Shown in pieces: positions 1 through 7,982 of a DNA stretch of 50,393 nucleotides. A program made the translations under genes and the position numbers. The notes beneath the pieces were generated by a model, which was not told the origin of the DNA, made no database searches, and saw only the letters and a list, made by a program, of their open reading frames with translations. This DNA comes from an uncultured Muribaculaceae bacterium. GTDB lineage: Bacteria; Bacteroidota; Bacteroidia; Bacteroidales; Muribaculaceae. The stretch lies in the NCBI GenBank assembly GCA_910577465.1, contig CAJTMM010000012.1, positions 23,579-73,971 of the forward strand. The letters are read 5' to 3'. Numbering within the stretch: position 1 is the first letter of the stretch; the number at the start of each line of letters is the position of its first letter.

Positions 1-48
1 CCCCCATCCGATATTAATATTCTTTACGATATCAACCAATAACTTCAT
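1..48 (-). CDS. 5' end of an unidentified gene, cut by the window edge
   Basis: An ATG on the minus strand opens a reading frame of 16 codons (MKLLVDIVKNINIGWG) that runs off the window. It lies downstream of the outer-membrane barrel gene in the same direction and could be the next gene of the coaX operon. In Bacteroides this position often holds a TPR or LptC-type gene, but 16 residues do not identify it. The start is uncertain. Confidence 0.3.
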   Translation of the reverse strand, partial: MKLLVDIVKNINIGWG

Positions 49-92
49 TGCACGCCAACTCTTGAATCAAGCCTGCGATGTTATCATCCGTA

Positions 93-1352
93 TTATTTAA
101 TCTTGTTCTGGAAGAACCAAAGTTCGTTGAAGTTGATACCCAAGCGTATGTTTATATAGCTTTCCTGAAGCAATGGATTCGGGTGAGCCTGACGATGACG
201 GTACTCCAGACCGAGGTTTATCACCGTCTTCGACGCCAGGGCGGGAAATCCGAATCCAAACGACACTCCGTACTCGCGCACATGGTTATCTCCCACCATC
301 ATATAATCGCGGTTATAGAAACCACCCATCCGGTAAGTGATTCGCTTAACGTACGAACCGCGCAACGACGGGGTAAACTGAGCGCCGAGAGCCACCTGCC
401 AGCGGTCGGCAAAACGGGTTCCTTCAAACTGGGGCAGTTCCACAGTCTGTACCTTGCTCCAAGGCTGGTAAGTAAAGTCAGCTTCCACCATCAATCGTTT
501 CTGCCACTGATAGTTCAAGCCGGCACCCCATGTATCGGGTAGCGATGCATTGCCCTTCAATCGCTTTGTGGCAAGCGTATCGGGAGCCTCATCGGCATTG
601 ACATCATACTTCACTACAGTCGCCTTTCCGAGCAATGTCTTTCCGGGCGAATACACCAAACCGGCAGTGATACGGTTGTCCTTGTTCAAATCAAATGAAT
701 ATTGGGCACCGAACTGCACACGCCAGTCGCGCACACGCAGCACCTGCTCGAACAGCGAGGTCGAGCCGCCGTCGGTATTGATGTACACATCATTGACCGT
801 ATGTCCGAAAAGATATGAGAAGTTGGCACCGAGACTGAATCCTTTGAATATCTTTCCAGCGAAACCGAGGTAGAGTTGATTGATACCACCCTGACCTTCA
901 TGTGAGTTGATACCGTTGGTTATCTTCGAACCAAACGAATAGCCCACCGACGAATACGGAACCAGACCCAAGCTCGCACCCATTCTCTTGCCTATGGGCA
1001 CCTGCATGGTCAGATAATCAATACCGCCGCCATATTTCGAATCCTTGGCAGCTTCATTTTCACCTACGGCTCCCTCTTTCGATTTCATGACGGTAAAGTC
1101 CACGCCCATATCGAACAGAAAAGTAAGAGTATCGGCTGCGGCATACGATGCAGGGTTCATCACATTTATCTGACGGCCCGAATTCATACCGTAGCCCACG
1201 CCGCCCATCTGACGCTGGGCAGCTGTGGCGTTATCGTTAAGCAATCCGTAACCGAATTTTGAGTAAGGCGACATCCCTTGCTGCGCCACGGCAATAGAGC
1301 CGCCACATAGCAACACGGCCCACGATAATAATATTTTCTTACTTATTTTCAT
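93..1352 (-). CDS. Outer-membrane beta-barrel protein, FadL/OMPP1-like
   Basis: 419 residues with a clear signal peptide (about residues 1-23, ending in a VAQQ-type cleavage region). The rest is a long alternation of amphipathic beta strands and glycine/aromatic turns, ending in the strand INIRLGINFNELWFF, as in outer-membrane barrels. Early motifs MSPYSKFGYG and GGVGYG match the uncharacterised Bacteroidales outer-membrane protein usually found beside coaX. Its start codon lies inside the 3' end of coaX (14-bp overlap), so the two are very likely cotranscribed and translationally coupled. No substrate can be read from the sequence; a hydrophobic-compound channel is a family-level guess only. 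Confidence 0.8.
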   Translation of the reverse strand: MKISKKILLSWAVLLCGGSIAVAQQGMSPYSKFGYGLLNDNATAAQRQMGGVGYGMNSGRQINVMNPASYAAADTLTFLFDMGVDFTVMKSKEGAVGENEAAKDSKYGGGIDYLTMQVPIGKRMGASLGLVPYSSVGYSFGSKITNGINSHEGQGGINQLYLGFAGKIFKGFSLGANFSYLFGHTVNDVYINTDGGSTSLFEQVLRVRDWRVQFGAQYSFDLNKDNRITAGLVYSPGKTLLGKATVVKYDVNADEAPDTLATKRLKGNASLPDTWGAGLNYQWQKRLMVEADFTYQPWSKVQTVELPQFEGTRFADRWQVALGAQFTPSLRGSYVKRITYRMGGFYNRDYMMVGDNHVREYGVSFGFGFPALASKTVINLGLEYRHRQAHPNPLLQESYINIRLGINFNELWFFQNKIK

Positions 1353-2079
1353 TGTACAATAATATTCTATTAAGACCCTTGCTTACTAAATGCGGGTCAA
1401 CAGTTATATCAAAATCACACAGCCGGCTCAACTCCTGAGCCCAACCGCCGGTCATCACCACCTTCGTCTCTTCAGGAAGATGATTCTTATAGTACGATAT
1501 ACTGCCCACGATACCGTAAATAGCTCCGAGAATCATGGCAGATGCCGTATCATGACCCAAGAATGAATCTGTGGGCAACTCTCTGGGAACCTCCACTCGT
1601 GGCAATCGTGCCGTAAACCTGTGCAAAGCTTCGAGACGCATACGCATACCCGGAGCTATATTACCACCTACGAAATGCCCCTCGGCGGTGACCACGTCAT
1701 AAGTCACAGCTGTACCGGCATCGACCACAAACAATGGTTCGCCGGGGTATATGGCCCATGCACCCACGGCAGCCGCTATGCGGTCAGCCCCCAATGAACC
1801 GGGAGTGCCGTAATCTATCGCTATAGGCAGCGGCATGTCGCTGGTAAGACGAATCACTTTATGCACTTTATTGGCAAGCCCGGCAACTATTTCAGTGCCC
1901 TTGCTCACCACTGAGCAATATATGGCGGCATCCACCGGCTCACCGGCATCGTCCACAAAACGCGAAACCACATCGGGCGTCAGGCGAGGCTCGATGCTTA
2001 ATTTTTCCAACCGGTCGGCGCGCCACAAGGCTATTTTGGCGGCGGAATTACCTTGATCAATGGTGAGGTTCAGTGCCAT
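1339..2079 (-). CDS. coaX: Type III pantothenate kinase
   Basis: 246 residues, the normal CoaX length. The enzyme phosphorylates pantothenate, the first step of coenzyme A synthesis, in the cytoplasm. Visible ASKHA-fold motifs are DQGNSAAKIAL near residue 8 (phosphate-1 loop), GTPGSLGADR at 91-100, DAGTAVTYD at 120-128 and GGNIAPG at 138-144, all characteristic of the type III family rather than CoaA. It heads a two-gene unit with the barrel gene. A TAAATTTG box sits only 7 bp before the ATG, so the message may have almost no leader. No -33 box is obvious. Confidence 0.96.
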   Translation of the reverse strand: MALNLTIDQGNSAAKIALWRADRLEKLSIEPRLTPDVVSRFVDDAGEPVDAAIYCSVVSKGTEIVAGLANKVHKVIRLTSDMPLPIAIDYGTPGSLGADRIAAAVGAWAIYPGEPLFVVDAGTAVTYDVVTAEGHFVGGNIAPGMRMRLEALHRFTARLPRVEVPRELPTDSFLGHDTASAMILGAIYGIVGSISYYKNHLPEETKVVMTGGWAQELSRLCDFDITVDPHLVSKGLNRILLYNENK

Positions 2080-2086
2080 TTGGGCG

Positions 2087-2094
2087 CAAATTTA
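2087..2094 (-). promoter_or_regulatory. Predicted -7 box for coaX
   Basis: TAAATTTG on the minus strand matches the Bacteroidota -7 consensus TAnnTTTG. It ends 7 bp before the coaX ATG. No TTG/TTTG is seen 19-21 bp upstream, so the promoter is only partly supported. Confidence 0.5.
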
Positions 2095-2169
2095 GTAATT
2101 CTTAGAGAATTAAGACATTCCGTCGAAACATATTTTATACGAAAGTCCCTTTTTGGCATGATTTTGACA

Positions 2170-2577
2170 TCATTTAGCACCACCGCCGCTCTTATTTCCC
2201 TTGGCTGCTTCGCGGGGAATCATTATGGATGTATAAATCTGCAATACACCTCCGGCAAGTGTGAATGCAAGCCAGTCCATGGGACGCGCACCCTCATACC
2301 ACATGAAGAAACCGCCCACACAGAATATGACTCCCGCCCACACCTCTATGTGACACAGACGCTTCAGGCGTATCGACACATCTTTCAGGCGGGGCAGCAA
2401 CAACCTGCCCGCGAGCACCATCACGGCACCGGCACAAAAGATATACTTATACATCACGCCCTCCACCCTCAGCAGTGGCAGAGCCGTGCCGCATACTATC
2501 AGTAGCAGTCCTATGTTAACCAGCCACATCCAAGGCGATGTAGGCAATATCGTGGTTTTTGTTTCAATTTTCGACAT
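2170..2577 (-). CDS. Small four-helix membrane protein, unknown function
   Basis: 135 residues with four predicted transmembrane segments (about 16-34, 42-60, 78-94 and 100-118), charged loops and a short hydrophilic glycine/lysine tail (GNKSGGGAK). I recognise no named domain. It starts 13 bp after the stop of the FtsB/DivIC-like gene on the same strand, so it is probably the last gene of the DUF3822-rsmD-ftsB run. The conserved placement beside a divisome gene suggests, but does not show, an envelope role. Confidence 0.75.
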   Translation of the reverse strand: MSKIETKTTILPTSPWMWLVNIGLLLIVCGTALPLLRVEGVMYKYIFCAGAVMVLAGRLLLPRLKDVSIRLKRLCHIEVWAGVIFCVGGFFMWYEGARPMDWLAFTLAGGVLQIYTSIMIPREAAKGNKSGGGAK

Positions 2578-2590
2578 TGTAATCAGATAT

Positions 2591-2896
2591 TTAATTAATT
2601 ACATACACATCCTCATTCGGACGCTGCATGTGGTACTGTTCCCTCACCACCATCTCCATCGTACCGGCATCGGTACTTAAGTTACGGTTCAGCGAGCGGT
2701 AATATTGCAAGGTATCATTGGCAGCCTGAATCTCAAGGCGCAGGCGTTCTATCTCTCGGTCGTAGACGTATGTCTCAGGCACGGAATTGTCCGTAAAGAA
2801 CATTATATATATGAGCATTCCCACTATGGCTATCAGGCTGAAACTGATGTATCGCCTGCACCAGGCTATGAATCCGCGTGACGTTCTGGTTTTCAT
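2591..2896 (-). CDS. FtsB/DivIC-family cell-division protein
   Basis: 101 residues with the DivIC/FtsB layout: a short basic cytoplasmic N-terminus, one transmembrane helix (about 16-34), a heptad-rich coiled coil (about 42-75) and a short extracytoplasmic end containing VVREQYHMQRPNEDVYVI. That last motif resembles the E..AR...M..P.E..Y.. signature of the family. Such proteins bridge FtsL and FtsQ in the divisome. The gene follows rsmD by 24 bp, and a TATATTTG box in that gap ends 5 bp before the ATG, suggesting it also has its own, possibly leaderless, transcript. Confidence 0.85.
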   Translation of the reverse strand: MKTRTSRGFIAWCRRYISFSLIAIVGMLIYIMFFTDNSVPETYVYDREIERLRLEIQAANDTLQYYRSLNRNLSTDAGTMEMVVREQYHMQRPNEDVYVIN

Positions 2897-2901
2897 GTCG
2901 G

Positions 2902-2909
2902 CAAATATA
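2902..2909 (-). promoter_or_regulatory. Predicted -7 box for the ftsB/divIC-like gene
   Basis: TATATTTG on the minus strand in the short gap after rsmD, 5 bp before the next ATG. In the SRP RNA gene of this window the same 5-bp spacing separates the box from the RNA 5' end, so transcription may begin at the A of the ATG. No -33 box is evident. Confidence 0.45.
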
Positions 2910-2920
2910 ATACTTCCCGC

Positions 2921-3472
2921 TCACTCATCACCGCCGGGAATCAAAAATATGGAAAAATTAACGCTGCCGTAAGCCAGATGACGGTGAAACTCAGGCACCG
3001 ACGAATAGTCGCGCACGCGTGAATGCTCCAGTATAAACACCCCGCCCGGACGCAACGCGCCTGATTGCAACACCGCCGGAGCCACATCCTCGAAACGTGG
3101 CAAATCGTAAGGAGGATCCGCAAAAATAAAATCAAACGACCCGGGACGCACGCACGACAGGAACTTGAATACATCGCCGCGCACCAGACGCAGGTTTTCC
3201 TCGCCAAGAGTCTGCGCTACCTTCTCGATAAACCGGAACTGGGTCGAAGCTTTCTCTACAGCGGTAACCATGGAAGCACCACGCGAAAGCAGTTCAAATG
3301 TCACCGCACCCGTACCGGCAAAAAGATCCAAAGCCGAAATCCCTTCAATATCCATCATATTTTCAATGACATTGAAGATATTCTCTCTGGCAAAATCCGT
3401 AGTTGGACGTGCTGTGATATTCGACGGCACATCAAAACGCCGCCTACCGTATTTACCTCTTATTATTCGCAT
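2921..3472 (-). CDS. rsmD: 16S rRNA (guanine-966-N2)-methyltransferase
   Basis: 183 residues, the typical RsmD length. It methylates G966 of 16S rRNA with S-adenosylmethionine during 30S assembly. Motifs: RPTTDFARENIFN at 22-34 (family N-terminal signature), SAM-binding DLFAGTGA at 49-56 and catalytic DPPY at 119-122. It overlaps the 3' end of the DUF3822 gene by 10 bp, so it is translationally coupled to it, an arrangement common in Bacteroidales. Confidence 0.95.
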   Translation of the reverse strand: MRIIRGKYGRRRFDVPSNITARPTTDFARENIFNVIENMMDIEGISALDLFAGTGAVTFELLSRGASMVTAVEKASTQFRFIEKVAQTLGEENLRLVRGDVFKFLSCVRPGSFDFIFADPPYDLPRFEDVAPAVLQSGALRPGGVFILEHSRVRDYSSVPEFHRHLAYGSVNFSIFLIPGGDE

Positions 3473-4296
3473 AACGGACGTATTAACAAATCAAACGGAG
3501 CCTGCATAGTGGACTTGTCCGGTCGATACCTCAATATCGGGAACGGCATAGGCTGGCAATGGTCGGTATAACGCTTCAGTATATCAATCGATTCGCGTGC
3601 CGCCACTCCACCATCGCCATGCACAGCCACATCAGTATCCGACAATCCCAGCTTAAGCTCCTGCATACTCGCAAGCACATAGTAAGCTATATCCGTAGCC
3701 GTGCGTGCTTCAAACTCATTGGCAGCAAGCAGACGCTCGCCGTCAACAGCTATAAATGTCAGACGCTCGCCGCGTATGAACGCATAAGCCCGGCGCTGTC
3801 CGAGTCCGTCAGGATGTCCTATCAGATACCGGCACAGTGATGCCATGCGGCTATCGAAACGGATATTGAAAAACGTACGGGTCAGAAACGACTTTATATC
3901 ACGCGGCTGCATCAACGCCACACGTGCATTCGCAGCACCGGCATCATAACACTCCACATCCGCGCATCCGTCATTGGCAACACCCGCTACATCCATAAGC
4001 TTGACCACATCGGACTCATCAGCTTCAGACGGAACCATCATCCAGCCACTATAATCCACCAGGCAATCCACCTTTTTGAAATCACTAAGCAGCAGCGGAT
4101 TTCCATAAACTGCATCCTCCAAAGCCTTCAGCGGCGACTGCGCAGCGGAATCCAGCATTATGCTGTGCCACACCATCTGCTCCCGCACAACGGGAGGATA
4201 CAGCGCCACATCCAACCGTTCGGGCGACAACAATAATACCAACCGCCACAATTCCGGTTGCGATATCATATCCTTATCCAATACGCATTGTTCCAT
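3463..4296 (-). CDS. DUF3822 family protein
   Basis: 277 residues matching the Bacteroidota-specific DUF3822 family in length, in its position directly upstream of rsmD, and in motifs such as YSGWMMVPSE, YLIGHPDGL and a C-terminal P-rich segment ending RPLCE. Family structures are described as actin/ASKHA-like, but no reaction is established. The gene has a long predicted 5' leader (about 200 nt) holding two tiny ORFs and one arm of an inverted repeat whose other arm covers this gene's start codon, so translation may be controlled by RNA pairing (see findings). Confidence 0.8.
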   Translation of the reverse strand: MEQCVLDKDMISQPELWRLVLLLSPERLDVALYPPVVREQMVWHSIMLDSAAQSPLKALEDAVYGNPLLLSDFKKVDCLVDYSGWMMVPSEADESDVVKLMDVAGVANDGCADVECYDAGAANARVALMQPRDIKSFLTRTFFNIRFDSRMASLCRYLIGHPDGLGQRRAYAFIRGERLTFIAVDGERLLAANEFEARTATDIAYYVLASMQELKLGLSDTDVAVHGDGGVAARESIDILKRYTDHCQPMPFPILRYRPDKSTMQAPFDLLIRPLCE

Positions 4297-4497
4297 AATG
4301 AACTCATTTAAACCTTTTATTTATTCACATTTTGAGGATTCTTCGAGACTATTTTTTCAATTGAAGAGGGAGCGTAGCGAGCTACGTGACCGATGAGATT
4401 GAAGAAAGCGACCGAAAAAAGGCAAAAATGTAATTAAAAGAAAGTATTGCAGTTCTGTTTCTAACATTAGGTAAAAAGTTTAATTGAGTTCATTATG
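4294..4497. repeat. 26-bp inverted repeat bounding a 204-bp leader region
   Basis: The left arm (4294-4319, starting CATAATGAACTCA) and the right arm (4472-4497, ending TGAGTTCATTATG) are inverted copies, identical at 24 of 26 positions. The left arm includes the start codon of the DUF3822 gene; the right arm begins directly after a predicted promoter box. No flanking target-site duplication is visible. It may be an RNA-level regulatory pair or a MITE-like remnant. Confidence 0.7.
4357..4467 (-). CDS. Possible 36-codon leader ORF upstream of DUF3822
   Basis: A minus-strand ATG (MLETELQYFLLITFLP...) opens 36 codons rich in Phe, Leu, Arg and Ser. It overlaps the stop of a preceding 8-codon ORF (MNSIKLFT, 4467-4493) as TAATG. 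The region also encodes a perfect hairpin (CGTAGC-GA-GCTACG, 4373-4386). The composition suggests a structured leader or dispersed repeat rather than a conserved protein. It is listed because the TAATG coupling and the position behind a promoter box are notable. Confidence 0.25.
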   Translation of the reverse strand: MLETELQYFLLITFLPFFGRFLQSHRSRSSLRSLFN

Positions 4498-4505
4498 CAA
4501 AGATA
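4498..4505 (-). promoter_or_regulatory. Predicted -7 box for the DUF3822-rsmD run
   Basis: TATCTTTG on the minus strand, about 200 bp upstream of the DUF3822 ATG. The predicted transcript start (5-6 bp downstream) coincides with an ATG opening an 8-codon ORF (MNSIKLFT). Confidence 0.5.
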
Positions 4506-4780
4506 ACACTTTTCGGCATTAACGCACAAAAAATACCGGGCGACATCTCACGACGGCGACCGGTATCGTTAAACCTTAAAAATCTAATCCTATGAAAAAA
4601 CTATATTGCAAAAATACCTGTTTTTTCACACTCAAACAATTATAATACAAATATTTATCCAATATCAACTAAAAATAGCGACATATATTGAAATCTTTGC
4701 AAATATTACAGTTAACAACACACTTTTTTACAAATCACCGATAGATTACCCGCACGGAAATTCCTCTTACTATTTTTTGT
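4506..4780. other. AT-rich intergenic stretch with a hairpin and a possible small RNA or gene remnant
   Basis: No convincing protein gene. An inverted repeat ATACCGG/CCGGTAT (4533-4539 and 4560-4566) is followed on the minus strand by six T's, like a terminator. About 40 bp upstream on that strand is a TATTTTTG box (4609-4616), so a minus-strand RNA of roughly 75 nt is possible. On the plus strand, a leader-like CCTTAAAAATCTAATCC precedes a 17-codon ORF (MKKLYCKNTCFFTLKQL, 4592-4645), which may be the remnant of a gene start. Confidence 0.35.
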
Positions 4781-4788
4781 TATCTTTG
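4781..4788 (+). promoter_or_regulatory. Predicted -7 box for rnz
   Basis: TATCTTTG lies 24 bp before the rnz ATG and matches TAnnTTTG exactly. No clear -33 box is seen at the usual spacing. Confidence 0.55.
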
Positions 4789-4812
4789 TAAACTAATTAC
4801 GCATATAAACGT

Positions 4813-5727
4813 ATGGCAAAATTCCGTATCAACATATTAGGGTGCGGGTCGGCGACACCAACGCCTCGCCACAATCCGTCATCACAAGTGATAGACTTCC
4901 GCGACAATCTGTTCATGATTGATTGCGGTGAAGGGGCGCAAAGCATGATGCGGCGCATGAAGCTCAAATTCGCACGGCTCAACCACATCTTCATATCGCA
5001 CATGCACGGTGACCATTGTCTCGGGCTGCCGGGACTTCTGTCCACACTCGCCCTTCACGAACGTACCGGATGCGTCACCATACACCTCCCTGCCGACGGA
5101 TTGGAGATAATGCGTTCCATCACAGACTATTTCTGCCGGGAATCACCATTTGAAATCAAATTCAACCCCATCACCGGTACCGGAGGTACGATATTCGAGT
5201 CCGACAGTCTTACCGTTGAAGCGTTCCCGCTCTACCATCGCGTACCCTGCTACGGATATATATTCCGCGAAAAGCCGAAACCGCGACATCTCATTGGCGA
5301 TATGGTACGATATCATCAGATTCCGTTATCAGCCCTGCATGGCATAAAGGAGGGCAATGACTACATCACCCCCGACGGAACCGTCATACCCAATTGCCGT
5401 CTTACCACTCCGGCAGACCCGGCTATGAGTTACGCATACTGCTCCGACACCACATTCAATCCGGCGGTGGCAAAAGCCGTCAACGGCGTCGACACGATAT
5501 ACCACGAAGCCACCTACGACTCTTCGTTTGAATCCAAGGCACATCAACGCGGACACTCCACAGCTGCCCAAGCAGCTACCATAGCCGCCGAAGCTCATGC
5601 CAACAGACTCATTATCGGACACTATTCAAAACGATACTCCGATGTTGAGATATTGCTGCGCGAAGCCCGCGACATATTTCCAAACGTCATCGCAGCCGAC
5701 GAAGGACTGCAAATCGACCTCATATAA
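4813..5727 (+). CDS. rnz: Ribonuclease Z, tRNA 3' processing endonuclease
   Basis: 304 residues, the standard short (homodimeric) RNase Z. It removes 3' trailers from tRNA precursors. The metallo-beta-lactamase zinc motif HMHGDH is at 63-68, preceded by the N-terminal GCGSATPTPRHNPSS signature, with further ligands in AYCSDT, YHEATY and a C-terminal IGHYSKRY. The substrate is relevant here because the tRNA genes in this window lack an encoded CCA. tadA follows after 16 bp, giving a tRNA-maturation pair. Confidence 0.96.
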   Translation: MAKFRINILGCGSATPTPRHNPSSQVIDFRDNLFMIDCGEGAQSMMRRMKLKFARLNHIFISHMHGDHCLGLPGLLSTLALHERTGCVTIHLPADGLEIMRSITDYFCRESPFEIKFNPITGTGGTIFESDSLTVEAFPLYHRVPCYGYIFREKPKPRHLIGDMVRYHQIPLSALHGIKEGNDYITPDGTVIPNCRLTTPADPAMSYAYCSDTTFNPAVAKAVNGVDTIYHEATYDSSFESKAHQRGHSTAAQAATIAAEAHANRLIIGHYSKRYSDVEILLREARDIFPNVIAADEGLQIDLI

Positions 5728-5743
5728 CACACCCTTATATATC

Positions 5744-6190
5744 ATGTCCCAGGAACAAGATGATATAAAATACATGCGCATAGCGCTTGAAGAGGCCCGC
5801 CAGGCAGCCCGCGAAGGCGAAGTCCCCGTAGGGGCGGTCATCGTGACCCATGGACGCGTGGTGGGACGCGGACACAATCTCACCGAGACACTCTCCGACG
5901 TCACCGCCCACGCCGAGATTCAAGCTATAACAGCTGCTGCACAATCACTTGGCGGCAAGTACCTCACCGACTGCACACTATATGTCACCGTCGAACCATG
6001 CCTTATGTGCGCAGGCGCGATAGGTTGGAGCCAGCTCGGACGCATCGTATATGGCGCATCCGACCCCAAACGCGGATATAACACATACACGCCTCACCCG
6101 TTCCACCCCAAGGCTCAGGTTATTAGCGGCATCCTCGCCGATGAATGCGGCATGCTCATGCGCGATTTTTTTGCTCGCAGGCGAAATTAA
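5744..6190 (+). CDS. tadA: tRNA-specific adenosine-34 deaminase
   Basis: 148 residues from the ATG after the rnz stop; an upstream in-frame extension would run through rnz and is rejected. The cytidine-deaminase fold motifs are HAE at 56-58 (zinc ligand and proton shuttle) and PCLMC at 85-89 (two zinc cysteines). The protein deaminates A34 to inosine in tRNA-Arg(ACG). The spacing and length fit TadA rather than a guanine or cytosine deaminase, although the latter are close relatives. Confidence 0.93.
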   Translation: MSQEQDDIKYMRIALEEARQAAREGEVPVGAVIVTHGRVVGRGHNLTETLSDVTAHAEIQAITAAAQSLGGKYLTDCTLYVTVEPCLMCAGAIGWSQLGRIVYGASDPKRGYNTYTPHPFHPKAQVISGILADECGMLMRDFFARRRN

Positions 6191-6192
6191 AG

Positions 6193-6200
6193 TATCTTTG
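6193..6200 (+). promoter_or_regulatory. Predicted -7 box upstream of the Fe-S membrane protein gene
   Basis: TATCTTTG directly after the tadA stop codon and 29 bp before the next ATG. It probably drives the Fe-S protein-thyA-folA run. Confidence 0.55.
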
Positions 6201-6229
6201 TACTGAAGCAAACACGCACCCCACCGCAC

Positions 6230-7201
6230 ATGGTCAACAAGCTACTCCGATACACACGCATAATCATCTCGATAGCGACATTCGCCATCCTGTCGGCTAT
6301 GCTAACGATTTCCTCATTTCTTATTCCGGTAATAGGACCGTGGCTTCAACGCATACAAATCATACCGGCAATAGCCGCGCTCACACTCACCACGTTCGTG
6401 GTCTGGCTGCTTATAACTCTTATTTTCGGCCGTGTATATTGCTCATCCGTCTGCCCTATGGGAACCCTTCAGGACATAGCCTCACGCACCACCCGATTAG
6501 GGTACAGAAAGTACCTACGCCCGTTCCACTACCAACGACCCAATAATACCGTACGATACACCATGCTTGGCATCATGGCAGTGAGCCTTATGCTCGGGCT
6601 CCCGTTGCTCATCTCCGTCCTCGACCCCTATTCGGCTTTCTCCCGGATATGCGGCGACATGCTTAATCCCATCTATTCGTTTATCAACGCTTCGCTCCAT
6701 AAATCCGGCATCGACAATCCCGCGCCTACAGCCACTGCAGCCACAGCGCCGGTAGCCGCATCCATCATAGCCACCACTATATTCGTGGCAACGGTGGTCA
6801 TATCCGCCCAGAACGGCAGAATACTATGCAACACCATCTGCCCCGTAGGTGCCACCCTCGGGTTAGTAAGCCGGTACTCAATATTCCAGATTGACATCGA
6901 CACCGACAAGTGCATCCAGTGCCGCCGTTGCGAGCACGTATGCAAAAGCTCATGCATAGACCTCACCGACCACGTGGTCGATGGCTCACGGTGCGTGAAC
7001 TGCTTCGATTGCATCAACGTATGTCCCAACGATGCGATACACTACACCGCCACACGCAAACAACTCTCCATCCCTATGATGCAACGCATCACAGGCATTG
7101 CACCGCAGAAACCGTCGCTCGGCAACACCGGCACATGCGCCTGCGGTGACCATATTTCCAATTCAGCAAACACAACCTCACAGAATGAAACAATATCTTG
7201 A
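6230..7201 (+). CDS. Membrane-bound 4Fe-4S protein, NapH/YccM/RdxA type
   Basis: 323 residues with about four transmembrane helices (8-30, 45-67, 110-132 and 173-195). Two membrane-proximal CxxxCP motifs (C71/C75 and C200/C204) are typical of the NapH/NosR/YccM quinol-dehydrogenase group. A cytoplasmic two-cluster ferredoxin domain follows, C228-xx-C-xx-C-xxx-C and C255-xx-C-xx-C-xxx-CP. The family moves electrons between quinols and soluble partners. No reductase partner lies next to it, so the pathway is unknown. The C-terminus adds CAC near residue 308. The last 17 bp overlap the start of thyA. Confidence 0.85.
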   Translation: MVNKLLRYTRIIISIATFAILSAMLTISSFLIPVIGPWLQRIQIIPAIAALTLTTFVVWLLITLIFGRVYCSSVCPMGTLQDIASRTTRLGYRKYLRPFHYQRPNNTVRYTMLGIMAVSLMLGLPLLISVLDPYSAFSRICGDMLNPIYSFINASLHKSGIDNPAPTATAATAPVAASIIATTIFVATVVISAQNGRILCNTICPVGATLGLVSRYSIFQIDIDTDKCIQCRRCEHVCKSSCIDLTDHVVDGSRCVNCFDCINVCPNDAIHYTATRKQLSIPMMQRITGIAPQKPSLGNTGTCACGDHISNSANTTSQNETIS

Positions 7202-7979
7202 CCTCCTGCGCCACGTCATGGAACATGGCTCCGACAAAAGCGACCGCACCGGCACCGGCACACGAAGCGTGTTCGGCTACCAGATGCGTTTCGACCTCTC
7301 ACAGGGATTTCCGTTGCTCACCACCAAGAAACTCCATCTGAAATCTATCATCCACGAACTGCTATGGTTCCTGCAAGGCGACACCAACATAAAATACCTG
7401 CAGGACAACGGTGTGAGAATATGGAACGAATGGGCAGACGAGAATGGTGACCTCGGACATGTCTACGGATACCAATGGCGCTCATGGCCTGACTATTCAG
7501 GCGGAGCCATCGACCAGATTGCTCAAGCCGTGGAAACAATAAAACATAACCCCGACTCTCGACGCATAATAGTAAGCGCATGGAACGTTGCCGATATCGA
7601 CCACATGAAGCTGCCACCGTGCCACGCATTATTCCAGTTCTACGTAGCCGACGGCAAACTGAGCCTGCAACTCTACCAACGGAGCGCCGACAGCTTCTTG
7701 GGCGTGCCGTTCAATATAGCATCCTACGCTCTGCTGCTCATGATGGTGGCTCAAGTATGCGGACTCCAACCTGGAGAATTCATACACACTCTCGGCGACG
7801 CGCACATATACACCAACCACTTCGAGCAGGTGCAGCTACAGCTCACACGCGAACCGCGCCCGCTCCCACGCATGGTCATCAACCCCGACGTCAAAAACAT
7901 ATTCGATTTCAAATACGAAGACTTCACACTCGAAGACTACGACCCGCACCCGCACATAGCCGGAAAAGTTTCAGTATAG
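7185..7979 (+). CDS. thyA: Thymidylate synthase
   Basis: 264 residues, the same length as E. coli ThyA. It converts dUMP and methylene-tetrahydrofolate to dTMP and dihydrofolate. The chosen start gives MKQYLDLL with RTGTGT at 21-26 (folate/phosphate loop), the nucleophile Cys146 in PPCHALFQF, and the RSADSFLGVPFNIASYA block after it. Longer in-frame starts would run inside the upstream Fe-S gene. It overlaps that gene by 17 bp and is followed within 3 bp by folA, which recycles its dihydrofolate product. Confidence 0.98.
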   Translation: MKQYLDLLRHVMEHGSDKSDRTGTGTRSVFGYQMRFDLSQGFPLLTTKKLHLKSIIHELLWFLQGDTNIKYLQDNGVRIWNEWADENGDLGHVYGYQWRSWPDYSGGAIDQIAQAVETIKHNPDSRRIIVSAWNVADIDHMKLPPCHALFQFYVADGKLSLQLYQRSADSFLGVPFNIASYALLLMMVAQVCGLQPGEFIHTLGDAHIYTNHFEQVQLQLTREPRPLPRMVINPDVKNIFDFKYEDFTLEDYDPHPHIAGKVSV

Positions 7980-7982
7980 CGC

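Noticed and set aside
4294..4505. An invertible promoter switch between the 26-bp inverted repeats
   Set aside because: The promoter box lies outside the repeats, no outward promoter was found inside the segment on either strand, and no invertase gene is nearby.
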